From positions 1 to 18,830 of the forward strand of contig DATIBL010000062.1 of the NCBI GenBank assembly GCA_035457505.1: a stretch of 18,830 bases of DNA. The letters are read 5' to 3'. The DNA is from DATIBL01 sp035457505. GTDB taxonomy: Bacteria; Patescibacteriota; Minisyncoccia; Phycocordibacterales; UBA6899. This document shows positions 1 to 6,980 of this stretch, one piece after another. Position 1 is the stretch's first letter; every line of letters begins with the position of its first letter. Under the pieces are notes generated by a model. It saw only the letters and a program-made list of their open reading frames with translations, was not told the DNA's origin and searched no databases. Both the position numbers and the translations under genes were made by a program.

Positions 1-168
1 GTCGGTCCGATCCTGAAGGTCCAGACCTGCATTCGCGATCGGATCGCCGAGCTCCGCGACGAGGGGAACAATAACTGGCTCAATGTCGATCCCGAGAAGT
101 CCTTCGACGGCTGGCGCATGTTTGAAGCGCCGTCTGGGGCCGCTCCGGTTCAGAAGAAGGCCAAGTGA
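1..168 (+). CDS. C-terminal fragment of an unknown protein
   Basis: The reading frame is open from the first base of the window and ends at TGA 166-168, giving the last 55 residues of a protein whose start lies outside the window. The fragment has a charged helical stretch (IRDRIAELRDEG), then NNNWLNVDPEKSFDGWRMFE, and a short low-complexity Pro/Ala/Lys tail ending KKAK. A strong rho-independent terminator begins 14 nt after the stop, which supports it as a real gene end. I do not recognise the family and assign no function. Confidence 0.7.
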   Translation, partial: VGPILKVQTCIRDRIAELRDEGNNNWLNVDPEKSFDGWRMFEAPSGAAPVQKKAK

Positions 169-182
169 CGAAGTAATCATTC

Positions 183-221
183 TCCGCTCTCATCTCACAG
201 ATGGGGGCGGATTTTCTTTTT
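183..221 (+). terminator. Rho-independent terminator of the gene ending at 168
   Basis: A 13-bp stem (183-195 with 199-211, including two G-T wobble pairs) closes a CAC loop and is followed by TTTTCTTTTT at 212-221. It points in the plus direction and lies just after the stop at 168. The reverse strand has no T-run after the hairpin, so it should not serve the minus-strand operon ending at 287. Confidence 0.85.
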
Positions 222-286
222 GCTTCATGGGAAATCAAGAACATGCTCTTCTTCATGGAGAGCGGAGATGCAAAATTTCCGTCGGA

Positions 287-1072
287 CTATCCGCGCCGGT
301 CGAGGTAGGTTTTGGCGCGTTCGACAATGTCGACCGGGGTCAGCTTCGCTTTCACGATGAACTCCACTGCGCCGAGTTCGGTGACGCGCTCGGCCTCGTT
401 GGCGTGCACGAGATTCGACGCAACGATGACGGGGATGGCGCGGAGGGATGGATGCGCCTTGAGTTGTTTCAAGGTCTCGAAACCATCGAGGACCGGCATG
501 AGAATATCGAGGAGGATAAGATCGGGGGCATCCGCAAGCGCCAATTCGAGGCACTCGGCGCCATCGCGTGCGACGAGAACGCGGAATTGATCCGTCCGAA
601 ATCGCGTGGCGAGCACTTCGGAGAGGATCGGATCATCGTCGACGACAAGGATCGTCCGCTCGGACGATTTTGTCTGGCGAAACGGTTCGGACAGCGCTGT
701 GTCGCCCAAGATCGCGTGGATGCGTTCGATGATCTCTTCGGGAGAGAAATGTGCTTTCACGAGCGCGTCGTGGATGCCGAGCTCCTTGAGCCGCCCGAGC
801 TCGACCGACTGTCCGGAGTTCGAGATCACCATGACGGGGATCGCTGTGATCGAGGGGTCCGCATGGATCTTCTGGAGCACCTCGTATCCGCTCATCTCCG
901 GCATCATAATGTCGAGGAGGACGAGATCAGGGCGGAGCGAGTGCATGAGAGTTGCTGCCCGCGTGCTGTCGCTCTCCCAAACCGGGACATAGCCTTCTTC
1001 GGCAAGGCGCGAGAGCATCATCTCCGAAAGTGTCGGATCATCGTCGACGATCAGAATGCGTTTTCTTGCCAT
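287..1072 (-). CDS. Response regulator made of two tandem receiver (REC) domains, no output domain
   Basis: A 261-residue protein of two complete CheY-like receiver domains joined by a short linker. REC1 (about 4-123) has acidic residues D10-D12, the phosphoacceptor D54 in LVLLDIMMP, S84 and K106. REC2 (about 139-258) has D145-D147, phosphoacceptor D189 in LILLDILMP, S219 and K241. Both therefore look competent for phosphorylation. There is no DNA-binding, enzymatic or other output domain, so signalling must pass by protein contact or phosphotransfer. The frame stays open upstream to 1462, but that part is antisense to the kinase gene; ATG 1072 begins MARKRILIVDDD, the normal start of a receiver. 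No SD is visible. A TATAAA box (minus, 1084-1079) sits 6 nt before the ATG, so a leaderless internal transcript is possible. The gene lies 31 nt downstream of the kinase gene and is the last of the operon. Confidence 0.93.
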   Translation of the reverse strand: MARKRILIVDDDPTLSEMMLSRLAEEGYVPVWESDSTRAATLMHSLRPDLVLLDIMMPEMSGYEVLQKIHADPSITAIPVMVISNSGQSVELGRLKELGIHDALVKAHFSPEEIIERIHAILGDTALSEPFRQTKSSERTILVVDDDPILSEVLATRFRTDQFRVLVARDGAECLELALADAPDLILLDILMPVLDGFETLKQLKAHPSLRAIPVIVASNLVHANEAERVTELGAVEFIVKAKLTPVDIVERAKTYLDRRG

Positions 1073-1103
1073 AAATAATTTATAGAGGAGATGAATATGG
1101 AGG

Positions 1104-2738
1104 TTAGGATACCTTTTCTGCGCGCTCGGGAGCAAGAGGAAGCGCGATACGGAATGTCGTCCCAGCACCAACATCGCTCGTGAAGCTGATCGTTCCGTGA
1201 TGATGTTCAATAATCCGCTTGGCGACATAGAGGCCGAGTCCGGTGCCGTCGGACACCGTTCGAACCGCATTCTCCGCGCGAAAGAATTTCGAGAAAACAT
1301 TTTGCTGCTGCTCTTTCGGGATACCAATCCCGGTATCCCGGATCGTGAGGATTGCGACGCCGCTCTCGATCGCGATCTTGGCTTCGACGGTGCCGTTCTC
1401 CGGCGTATATTTGATCGCGTTTGAAAGAAGATTATCGAGAACGAATCGGAGCTTTTCTCCATCCGCGGTCACTATCGCTGGTCCGTCGTCGAAACACGCG
1501 AGCGTGACATGCTTGCGCTCGGCGGACTTCGTGACGTCTTCGGCAACATCCCGGGCGAGTTTCGTAAGATCGAGGTCTTCCATCACATATTCGAGCTTGC
1601 CGGATTCGATGCGCGTGACCGTAAGCATATCGTCGACCAGATGGATCATGCGTTCGTTCGAGTCGAGTCCCTTCTGGAGAAAATTCCGCTGTTCGTCGGA
1701 TAGCGAACCATTGTGTTCTTCGAGCAAGAGGCTGAAGACCCATTTCACGGCAGAGAGCGGCGTGCGAAGCTGGTGCGCCGCAATCGAAAGAAATTCAGAT
1801 TTAACCTGATCAAGTTCGCGCAGGCGATCATTCGTGCGCGTGAGTTCGAGATCGCGCTTAATGAGGAGCTGCGCGGACTGATCGAGCTCCTTGTTGACCC
1901 GATCGAGCGCCTCCATTTTTTCGGCGAGCGCCTTGGTGCGATCCGCGACCTTTTCCTCGAGGTCTTTCGTGTAATTTGCCAGGCGGTCCGCCATCGTATT
2001 GAACGTTGCTGCGAGCTCGCCGATCTCATCGGAACTCTCGATCGCCGCGCGTGCCTCGGCATCGCCGCCTGCGATCTTGCTCGCGGTCTCCCGGAGGTGC
2101 CGGATCGGATTGGTGAGCAGCTGCGAGAGATAGAGCGCGAGGAATGTTCCGATCCCGATGATGAGTGTTTCGATCATGATCGAGAAGGCAATGGCATTGG
2201 TGATGATCTTCTGCTCCATCGCGATGCGCTCGCCGAACACGCGATCCGACTGTGCGGAAAGAATCTCGTAGCTCTGGCGCAGAGAGGCGATTCTCTGATA
2301 AGCAGTGAGAATGAGCTCGTTCTGGTTCGTCGTGTGCTCGGCGATCCCGATCAGTTCATGGACAGTATCTTCGAGCCGAAGCGATCGTTCCGCAAGCGCG
2401 CCGACTGCGATCCGCGTGCTGCGATCGGTCACGATCTTCTCAAGCTCTCCGGAAAGCCGGAGGATCTCATGGATATCGCGCTCCAGCCGCTCCTTGTGCT
2501 CTTCACCGCTCACCACCGAAAAGCTGTCCATGTCGGATTCGAGCGTTTCGATGCCGACCATGACACGCTCCAGGAGCCGCCGCTCGGTCACTGAGGGGAT
2601 AAAATCTTCGACGACGCCGCGGATATTCCGAAGCTCGACAAATCCGACCGTCGCCATGACGATCGACAAGAGGAGGACGACCGCGAAACCGAGGACGATT
2701 TTGCGGTAGATGGATGTGGTGACGATCCCGGTGTTCAT
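1104..2738 (-). CDS. Membrane sensor histidine kinase (HAMP, HisKA, HATPase_c)
   Basis: A 544-residue kinase. TM1 (about 13-35) and TM2 (about 183-207) flank an extracytoplasmic, mostly helical sensor region of about 145 residues. A HAMP domain (about 207-260) and a coiled coil (about 255-310) lead to HisKA, with phospho-acceptor H322 in IAAHQLRTPLS. The ATPase domain shows the N box (NLLSNAIKY, N436-N440), G1 (DTGIGIP, 468-474), F box (FSKFF) and G2 (GTGLGL, 498-503), so it should be active. It lies 9 nt downstream of a binding-protein gene and 31 nt upstream of a double-receiver protein, all on one strand. The likely chain is ligand-bound anchored protein, then kinase, then receivers. The ligand is unknown. 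Confidence 0.95.
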   Translation of the reverse strand: MNTGIVTTSIYRKIVLGFAVVLLLSIVMATVGFVELRNIRGVVEDFIPSVTERRLLERVMVGIETLESDMDSFSVVSGEEHKERLERDIHEILRLSGELEKIVTDRSTRIAVGALAERSLRLEDTVHELIGIAEHTTNQNELILTAYQRIASLRQSYEILSAQSDRVFGERIAMEQKIITNAIAFSIMIETLIIGIGTFLALYLSQLLTNPIRHLRETASKIAGGDAEARAAIESSDEIGELAATFNTMADRLANYTKDLEEKVADRTKALAEKMEALDRVNKELDQSAQLLIKRDLELTRTNDRLRELDQVKSEFLSIAAHQLRTPLSAVKWVFSLLLEEHNGSLSDEQRNFLQKGLDSNERMIHLVDDMLTVTRIESGKLEYVMEDLDLTKLARDVAEDVTKSAERKHVTLACFDDGPAIVTADGEKLRFVLDNLLSNAIKYTPENGTVEAKIAIESGVAILTIRDTGIGIPKEQQQNVFSKFFRAENAVRTVSDGTGLGLYVAKRIIEHHHGTISFTSDVGAGTTFRIALPLAPERAEKVS

Positions 2739-2747
2739 GGCGAGATG

Positions 2748-3773
2748 TTAGCGGACGATCTCCGCGGATTTCAGGATATTGGCAGGGAAGAGGGCGCCGA
2801 TGCGCTCGGCGATCGAGAGATTGACGAGGAGGACGCCCTGCTTGTTCTTGGTGATCGGAATATCCTGAGGCTTCGCACCGTCGAGAATGCGCCGCGCTGC
2901 ATTCGCCGCCCACGCGCCCTGCTCCTCCGGGACCTTCACGATCCCAAGGAGCGACTCCTGCATGGCGAAGCGGTTCGTCGTTCCGACCGGGATCGCTGTC
3001 CATGCGAGCGCGAACGCCTCGGCGCGCTTGTCGTCCCATCCTGCGATTCCGCCGCTGTTCTCAATGATGAGGAGGTCCGCTTCGGATTGCAGGCGCTTGA
3101 ATGCCGCTTCCCATTCGTCCATCGTGTTCACGAGTTCCGTCGCGTCGAATTGGATGCGAAGCGTGTTCGTGTACCACTCGAGATTTTTTTCATCGGTCCA
3201 GGTGTTCGCGGAGAGATAGCCGATGCGGGTGCCCTTGGCGTAGGTCGCGAGATGTTCGATCACGCGCTCGATCTGGCTCACTTCGATCATGCCGGTCGTG
3301 TTCGTGTATGGTCCGCCGTACTGAGTGATGTCCCAGTTCACGCCCACAAAGACCACGGGGAGCGATGTATTGCGCTCGTATTCGGCGACCAGAAAGAGAA
3401 ACGCGCTGTCGTCGGAGACGATCAGTACGTCAGGATGGAACGCTTCGATCTCAGTATGGATCGCCGCCGCCGAGGTGACCTGCTCATCGATGCTCGACTT
3501 GTGTTTCGCATCGAGATGGAACGTGCGCAGTTCGACGCCAGTGTCTGAAAATCCATTCGCGATCGCGTTCGCGATTCCATCACTCCAGGGGTAGCCCTCG
3601 TGGTAGGAATCGATGTACGCGACCCGCATGCCTTCGTAGGGCTTGGCAATCACGACAGGCGGCGCGGTGTTCTCGGCGGAGCGCGTGTTTCCGCGATCCT
3701 GAAAGATGACCGCGATCAGGGCAAAGGTGGCCAGCGCGGCGAGGACGATTCCGATCGTGACGGAAGGTTTCAT
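2748..3773 (-). CDS. Membrane-anchored ABC-type substrate-binding protein, sensor partner of the kinase
   Basis: A 341-residue protein with an N-terminal hydrophobic segment (about 7-24) and no lipobox cysteine, so probably held in the membrane by an uncleaved anchor or exported by a signal peptide. The rest reads as a two-lobed periplasmic-binding fold of the ABC_sub_bind (PF04392-like) type: a first strand MRVAYIDSYHEGYPWS, DVLIVSDDSA, LPVVFVGVNW, RIGYLSANTW, DLLIIENSG, and a C-terminal end resembling that family (NLSIAERIGALFPANILKSA). No permease or ATPase gene is nearby; the next genes are a histidine kinase (9 nt away) and a receiver protein. I infer a sensing role rather than import. 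ATG 3773 has no clear SD. A consensus TATAAT lies 38 nt upstream. Confidence 0.87.
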   Translation of the reverse strand: MKPSVTIGIVLAALATFALIAVIFQDRGNTRSAENTAPPVVIAKPYEGMRVAYIDSYHEGYPWSDGIANAIANGFSDTGVELRTFHLDAKHKSSIDEQVTSAAAIHTEIEAFHPDVLIVSDDSAFLFLVAEYERNTSLPVVFVGVNWDITQYGGPYTNTTGMIEVSQIERVIEHLATYAKGTRIGYLSANTWTDEKNLEWYTNTLRIQFDATELVNTMDEWEAAFKRLQSEADLLIIENSGGIAGWDDKRAEAFALAWTAIPVGTTNRFAMQESLLGIVKVPEEQGAWAANAARRILDGAKPQDIPITKNKQGVLLVNLSIAERIGALFPANILKSAEIVR

Positions 3774-3811
3774 GGTGCGATACCGGGCGCATGCTGCTCC
3801 GGAATGACTCT

Positions 3812-3817
3812 ATTATA
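3812..3817 (-). promoter_or_regulatory. -10 box of the binding-protein/kinase/receiver operon
   Basis: A perfect TATAAT on the minus strand, 38 nt upstream of the ATG at 3773 and downstream of the terminator that closes the preceding minus gene. No good -35 hexamer is seen at 16-18 nt, so it may depend on an activator. Confidence 0.55.
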
Positions 3818-3863
3818 CGGTCGGGCCGGAAAAACAGCGACAGGAAAAGAGTGCTGCATATGC

Positions 3864-3886
3864 AAAAAACTCCGCCGAAGCGGAGT
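3864..3886 (-). terminator. Rho-independent terminator after the small membrane peptide gene
   Basis: Read on the minus strand: ACTCCGC, loop TTCG, GCGGAGT, then a run of T (complement of 3864-3869). It follows the stop codon of the 35-residue gene by 8 nt and separates it from the operon promoter at 3812. Confidence 0.85.
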
Positions 3887-3894
3887 CTCTCTAT

Positions 3895-4002
3895 TTAGAA
3901 GGCGACCATGACGCCGAATACGATCGCGAGAATGACGAGCCCGACGATGATCGCTGCCTGGAATCGGGCGATGCGCCGATGAGCTTGTTCTTCCGGAGAC
4001 AT
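3895..4002 (-). CDS. 35-residue single-pass membrane peptide
   Basis: The peptide begins MSPEEQAHRRIARFQ and continues into one hydrophobic helix (AAIIVGLVILAIVFGVMVAF, residues 16-35) that runs to the C-terminus, giving a basic cytoplasmic head and one membrane span. The frame is open further upstream, but ATG 4002 has a good SD (AGAGGAG, 7 nt spacing). A TTGACC -35 and weak CAAGAT -10 lie upstream, and a perfect terminator follows the stop. A complete transcription unit around so short a frame argues that it is a real gene. The family is unrecognised. It could be a regulatory membrane peptide or a toxin-like peptide; the sequence does not decide. Confidence 0.68.
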   Translation of the reverse strand: MSPEEQAHRRIARFQAAIIVGLVILAIVFGVMVAF

Positions 4003-4029
4003 GCACGCGCTCCTCTGAAATCTTCGGCC

Positions 4030-4095
4030 ATCTTGCGCGCGCATCCGCGATCGGTCAAGCCGCGCGTTGACCCGCGGCTGAGCCCGCTGTAGCGT
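4030..4095. promoter_or_regulatory. Divergent promoter region with a TTGACC inverted repeat
   Basis: A perfect palindrome arm pair, GGTCAA at 4053-4058 and TTGACC at 4067-4072, with a CGCG centre. Each arm reads as a -35 box in its outward direction. Minus: TTGACC, 17 nt, CAAGAT (4035-4030), toward the 35-residue gene. Plus: TTGACC, 17 nt, TAGCGT (4090-4095), toward the hydrolase gene. A protein bound at the palindrome would cover both -35 boxes and could co-regulate the two genes. The -10 boxes are weak matches. Confidence 0.5.
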
Positions 4096-4126
4096 AAGAC
4101 AGGAGTCGTCCATTGCGAGGTGCGCC

Positions 4127-5200
4127 ATGAAGGATATCGAGAGTCATGTCTCCGGTGCCTTCATCAGGCACTTCAAGCAGCATCGATTTGCGAAGCTGCT
4201 CGGGGCTGTTGCGCGCAATCATCATTATCTGCCGAGCCGTCCGGCCCGCGCGAATGTGATCGTCGTTCACGGATACCGCGCCCATTCGCGGACGCAGTAC
4301 TTCCGGGCGTTCATCGATCGGATCCGCGATGCATCGTGGTACAACGTCTTCACGGTCGATCTTCCCGGCCACGGCCGCTCGGTCGCGCCAGAACGGGAGA
4401 AGGAACGCGGCCAGATCCGCACGTTCGTTCGGATCATCCGGACCGTCTATGCGATGACGTACAAGGTGCTCTCGCTTCGGCCGTACGATCAGCTGCCGAC
4501 GATCCTGGTCGGGTACAGTCTTGGTGCGCTGGCGATCGTCCGCTTCCTCGAGGAATATCCTTCCGCGCAGAAGCATATCGCCGGCGTGATCCTGATCGCT
4601 CCGCCGTTCGAGGTCGATCAAAACGCGAGCGAGACCGTGCTCAAATACCGGCGCGTATTGTCGCCGACGTTCGATCTTCTCTCGCGGATCTTTCCAAATT
4701 GGAATATCAGCGATCCGGATCATACCTACGACGATCCGCTCCACTACAACGGCCCGCTCCGTATGCGGACCGCGGCATCGATCCGCTCGGCGGTCTCGGA
4801 TGCGAACGCCAAGCTCGGGGTGATCCGCTGCTCGGTCTTGTTCATTCAGGGTGAAGATGACCTGGTCGCGCCGCTTGGGGCAACCGAGCGCGCGTTCTCT
4901 GCGATCGCAACGCCGCCTGCATGCAAAGCGATTCACATCTATCCCGGCGTCGATCACGATATCTTCGAGCATCGCGATACGCAGAAGATCGTCGGCGAGA
5001 TCCTTCGCTGGATCGATCAGCATGCCGAGCGCGCGGAGTTCGAGCGCGTAGATTTCTCCGGCCTTTTCGACGATGTGGTCGAGATCTCCTCGATCTGGTG
5101 GTTCGCCCTCGTGAACACGCTGACTGTGTTCCAGAAGATGCTCGTCCGCTACCTCGAGCGCGGCCGGCGCATCCTCCGGTTCTTTCGCATCATCCGCTAG
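4127..5200 (+). CDS. Alpha/beta hydrolase, monoacylglycerol-lipase-like, with a basic amphipathic tail
   Basis: A 357-residue serine hydrolase of the Hydrolase_4/lysophospholipase type. It shows the oxyanion-region HGY (48-50), VDLPGHGRS (78-85), nucleophile elbow GYSLG with S131, acid D245 in GEDDLVAP and base H277 in GVDHDIF, so the triad is complete. The fold ends near residue 297. About 60 residues follow that are not part of it: acidic, then hydrophobic (ISSIWWFALVNTLTVF), then very basic (RYLERGRRILRFFRIIR). That tail probably binds the membrane, which suits an enzyme acting on lipid esters; the substrate is not known. The start has GAGGTG 4 nt upstream. The gene has its own promoter region and terminator, so it is monocistronic. 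Confidence 0.9.
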   Translation: MKDIESHVSGAFIRHFKQHRFAKLLGAVARNHHYLPSRPARANVIVVHGYRAHSRTQYFRAFIDRIRDASWYNVFTVDLPGHGRSVAPEREKERGQIRTFVRIIRTVYAMTYKVLSLRPYDQLPTILVGYSLGALAIVRFLEEYPSAQKHIAGVILIAPPFEVDQNASETVLKYRRVLSPTFDLLSRIFPNWNISDPDHTYDDPLHYNGPLRMRTAASIRSAVSDANAKLGVIRCSVLFIQGEDDLVAPLGATERAFSAIATPPACKAIHIYPGVDHDIFEHRDTQKIVGEILRWIDQHAERAEFERVDFSGLFDDVVEISSIWWFALVNTLTVFQKMLVRYLERGRRILRFFRIIR

Positions 5201-5224
5201 CCGGCCCCCATCGGGCCGGTTTTT
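5201..5224 (+). terminator. Rho-independent terminator of the hydrolase gene
   Basis: CCGGCCC (5201-5207), loop CCATC, GGGCCGG (5213-5219) and TTTTT (5220-5224). The stem begins directly after the TAG stop. Confidence 0.88.
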
Positions 5225-5240
5225 GAATCCGCGGTTGCCG

Positions 5241-5249
5241 TGCTAGCAT
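5241..5249 (+). promoter_or_regulatory. Possible extended -10 promoter for mscL
   Basis: TGCTAGCAT is a TGn-type extended -10 placed 39 nt before the mscL ATG, just after the preceding terminator. No good -35 is seen. Support comes mainly from near-identical motifs upstream of 10900 (TGCTAGGGT) and of the minus gene at 16599 (TGCTAGCGT). Confidence 0.4.
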
Positions 5250-5287
5250 GGCCCTATCCAGGCTTATTCGTTACTTTGGCCTCGCGT

Positions 5288-5659
5288 ATGTGGAAGGAAT
5301 TCAAGCAATTTGCGATGAAGGGGAATGTCGTCGACCTTGCGGTCGGTGTCATGATCGGAAGTGCGTTCGGCGCGATCGTGAATTCGCTCGTTGCGGATGT
5401 CGTCATGCCCGTGATTGGGATCGTGACCGGCGGGATCGATTTCACCGGCCTCTCCTTCGTGTTTGGGAAGGCAACCATCACCTACGGCAAGTTCATTCAG
5501 GCGTCCTTCTCGTTTCTGATCGTTGCGTTTGCGCTCTTTATGGTGATCAAAGCGATCGCTGCGCTCAAGCGCGAAGAGAAAGAGCACCCCACTGCTCCGC
5601 CGGAACCGTCCGAAGAAGTGCTCCTTTTGCGTGAGATTCGCGACGCACTCAAAAAATAG
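5288..5659 (+). CDS. mscL: Large-conductance mechanosensitive channel MscL
   Basis: A 123-residue protein that matches MscL along its whole length: the N-terminal amphipathic helix MWKEFKQFAMKGNVVDLAVG, the pore-lining first span with GVMIGSAFGAIVNSLVADVV, MPVIG, a short periplasmic loop, the second span (FIQASFSFLIVAFALFMVIKAI) and the C-terminal helix EEVLLLREIRDALKK. The channel opens under membrane tension and releases solutes on hypo-osmotic shock. The frame is open from 5240, but ATG 5288 gives the conserved N-terminus; the extra 16 residues would be unusual. There is no SD. It heads a run of envelope genes on one strand, with a 29-nt gap to the next. Confidence 0.97.
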   Translation: MWKEFKQFAMKGNVVDLAVGVMIGSAFGAIVNSLVADVVMPVIGIVTGGIDFTGLSFVFGKATITYGKFIQASFSFLIVAFALFMVIKAIAALKREEKEHPTAPPEPSEEVLLLREIRDALKK

Positions 5660-5688
5660 CCGCGCGACCCTCTCGCACTCGATCATTC

Positions 5689-6285
5689 ATGGACCAGATC
5701 CTCGATCTCATTTTTGAATATGGCTACTGGATTGTCTTCCTCGGCACGCTCATGGAAGGCGAGACGGTCGTCGCACTCGGCGGGTTTGCCGCGTATCTCG
5801 GGCATCTCAAGCTCGAGATGCTTTTGCCGATCGCGATCATCGGCGCGACGATCGGTGACCACATTTTTTTCTTCCTCGGGCGGATCAAAGGGAAGCAGAT
5901 CTTGGAACGAAAGCCGCACTGGCAGGAGAAGGTCGCGGTCGTGCATCTCAAGCTCGAACAGCACGCCAACTGGCTCATCTACGGCTCGCGCTTCATGTAT
6001 GGCTTCCGTGCGATGATCCCGGTGGTGCTCGGGACGAGTAATATCCCCACCTGGAAGTTCACGTTCTTCAACATGCTTGGGGCGATTACTTGGGGTGTCC
6101 TCTTTGTCTTTGGGGGGTACACATTCGGTAGTGCGATCGAGAGTTTCCTTGGCAACGTGAAGGCGATCGAGAAATATGTCATACTCGGCGTTCTGGCGGT
6201 CGTCGGCCTGATCCAGGGGCTTGCCTGGTATCGCCGCCGGGCGCGCCGGATGGCCCATGCCAAAGATTCCGACACTCAAGTATAA
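5689..6285 (+). CDS. DedA-family membrane protein (VTT/SNARE-associated domain)
   Basis: A 198-residue polytopic membrane protein with the DedA signature order: an N-terminal re-entrant region (YGYWIVFLGTLMEGETVVALGGFAAYLG), a span with GATIGDHIFFFLGR, the family motif around GSRFMYGFRAMIPVVLGTSN with its conserved arginines, then FNMLGAITWGVLFVFGGYTFG, and a last span near 163-182 with a basic tail. DedA proteins are lipid scramblases or lipid-carrier flippases linked to membrane homeostasis and recycling of undecaprenyl or phospholipid carriers; which lipid applies here is unknown. The start at 5689 has no SD and lies 29 nt after mscL. Confidence 0.92.
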   Translation: MDQILDLIFEYGYWIVFLGTLMEGETVVALGGFAAYLGHLKLEMLLPIAIIGATIGDHIFFFLGRIKGKQILERKPHWQEKVAVVHLKLEQHANWLIYGSRFMYGFRAMIPVVLGTSNIPTWKFTFFNMLGAITWGVLFVFGGYTFGSAIESFLGNVKAIEKYVILGVLAVVGLIQGLAWYRRRARRMAHAKDSDTQV

Positions 6286-6286
6286 T
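6281..6286 (+). promoter_or_regulatory. Possible internal -10 box before the DUF2238-like gene
   Basis: A perfect TATAAT overlaps the stop codon of the DedA gene, 50 nt before the next ATG at 6337. No convincing -35 is present, so it may be chance or a secondary promoter inside the run of genes. Confidence 0.3.
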
Positions 6287-6336
6287 CAGATCATCGATCC
6301 CCGTTATCCGGCTGAATACATCACTCTGAACTTGAT

Positions 6337-6975
6337 ATGGACAACACCAACGGCTCACGCATCCCGCATATCCTGCTCGCGCTTTACGGCGTATTCTTCG
6401 CGATCCTCGCGTTTGCGCCGTTCGATCGGATGACCTGGTTCGTCGAGAACGCAACGGTGTGGATCATCGTCGGCACGCTCGTGGCGCTCTGGATCAAAGG
6501 GGTCCGATTCTCCGTCCCGTCGTATCTCGCCATGGCCGTCCTCGTGTTCCTGCATACGCTCGGGGGACACTACACCTTTGAGCGGGTTCCGTTCGACGCC
6601 GTTACGGAGTTCTTCGGCTTCGAGCGCAATCATTATGATCGCATCGCACATTTTTCTGTCGGCTTCTATGCGTTCCCGATTGCCGAATGGCTTTGGGCGA
6701 AGCGTCTTGTCGCGACCCGATTCCTGCTCTTTACCTATCCGGTGTTTGTTATCATGTCGATTGCTGCGGCCTATGAGCTCATCGAATGGATCTACGCCGC
6801 TTCGAGTGATCCGATTGCCGGGGCCAATTACCTCGGGAGCCAGGGCGACATCTGGGACGCGCAAAAAGACATGCTTGCCGACACGCTCGGCGCACTCGTC
6901 GCAACGTGCGCGTTTTTCTGGTGGCGCGGCGTTCGCCGTTTATCTGCCGACCTTGATCGCTCCTCGCACCCCTGA
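6337..6975 (+). CDS. YjdF/DUF2238-like integral membrane protein
   Basis: A 212-residue protein with about five to six hydrophobic spans. Conserved polar motifs characteristic of the DUF2238 (PF09997, YjdF) family lie between them: HTLGGHYTFE, RNHYDRIAHF, AAYELIEW and the long GSQGDIWDAQKDMLADTLGA near the C-terminal span. The many His, Asp and Glu residues close to membrane segments suggest a metal-binding or enzymatic site, but no function is established. It starts 51 nt after the DedA gene with no SD, and its stop lies 5 nt before the L,D-transpeptidase gene, so the genes are probably co-transcribed. Confidence 0.87.
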   Translation: MDNTNGSRIPHILLALYGVFFAILAFAPFDRMTWFVENATVWIIVGTLVALWIKGVRFSVPSYLAMAVLVFLHTLGGHYTFERVPFDAVTEFFGFERNHYDRIAHFSVGFYAFPIAEWLWAKRLVATRFLLFTYPVFVIMSIAAAYELIEWIYAASSDPIAGANYLGSQGDIWDAQKDMLADTLGALVATCAFFWWRGVRRLSADLDRSSHP

Positions 6976-6980
6976 TCGCC

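Noticed and set aside
83..1078. A 331-residue open frame on the plus strand
   Set aside because: It is antisense to the double-receiver gene and its codons mirror the receiver motifs; the composition is arginine/aspartate-rich without a fold.
2748..3773. Substrate-binding component of a full ABC importer
   Set aside because: No permease or ATPase gene is adjacent; the partners on the same strand are a kinase and a receiver protein.
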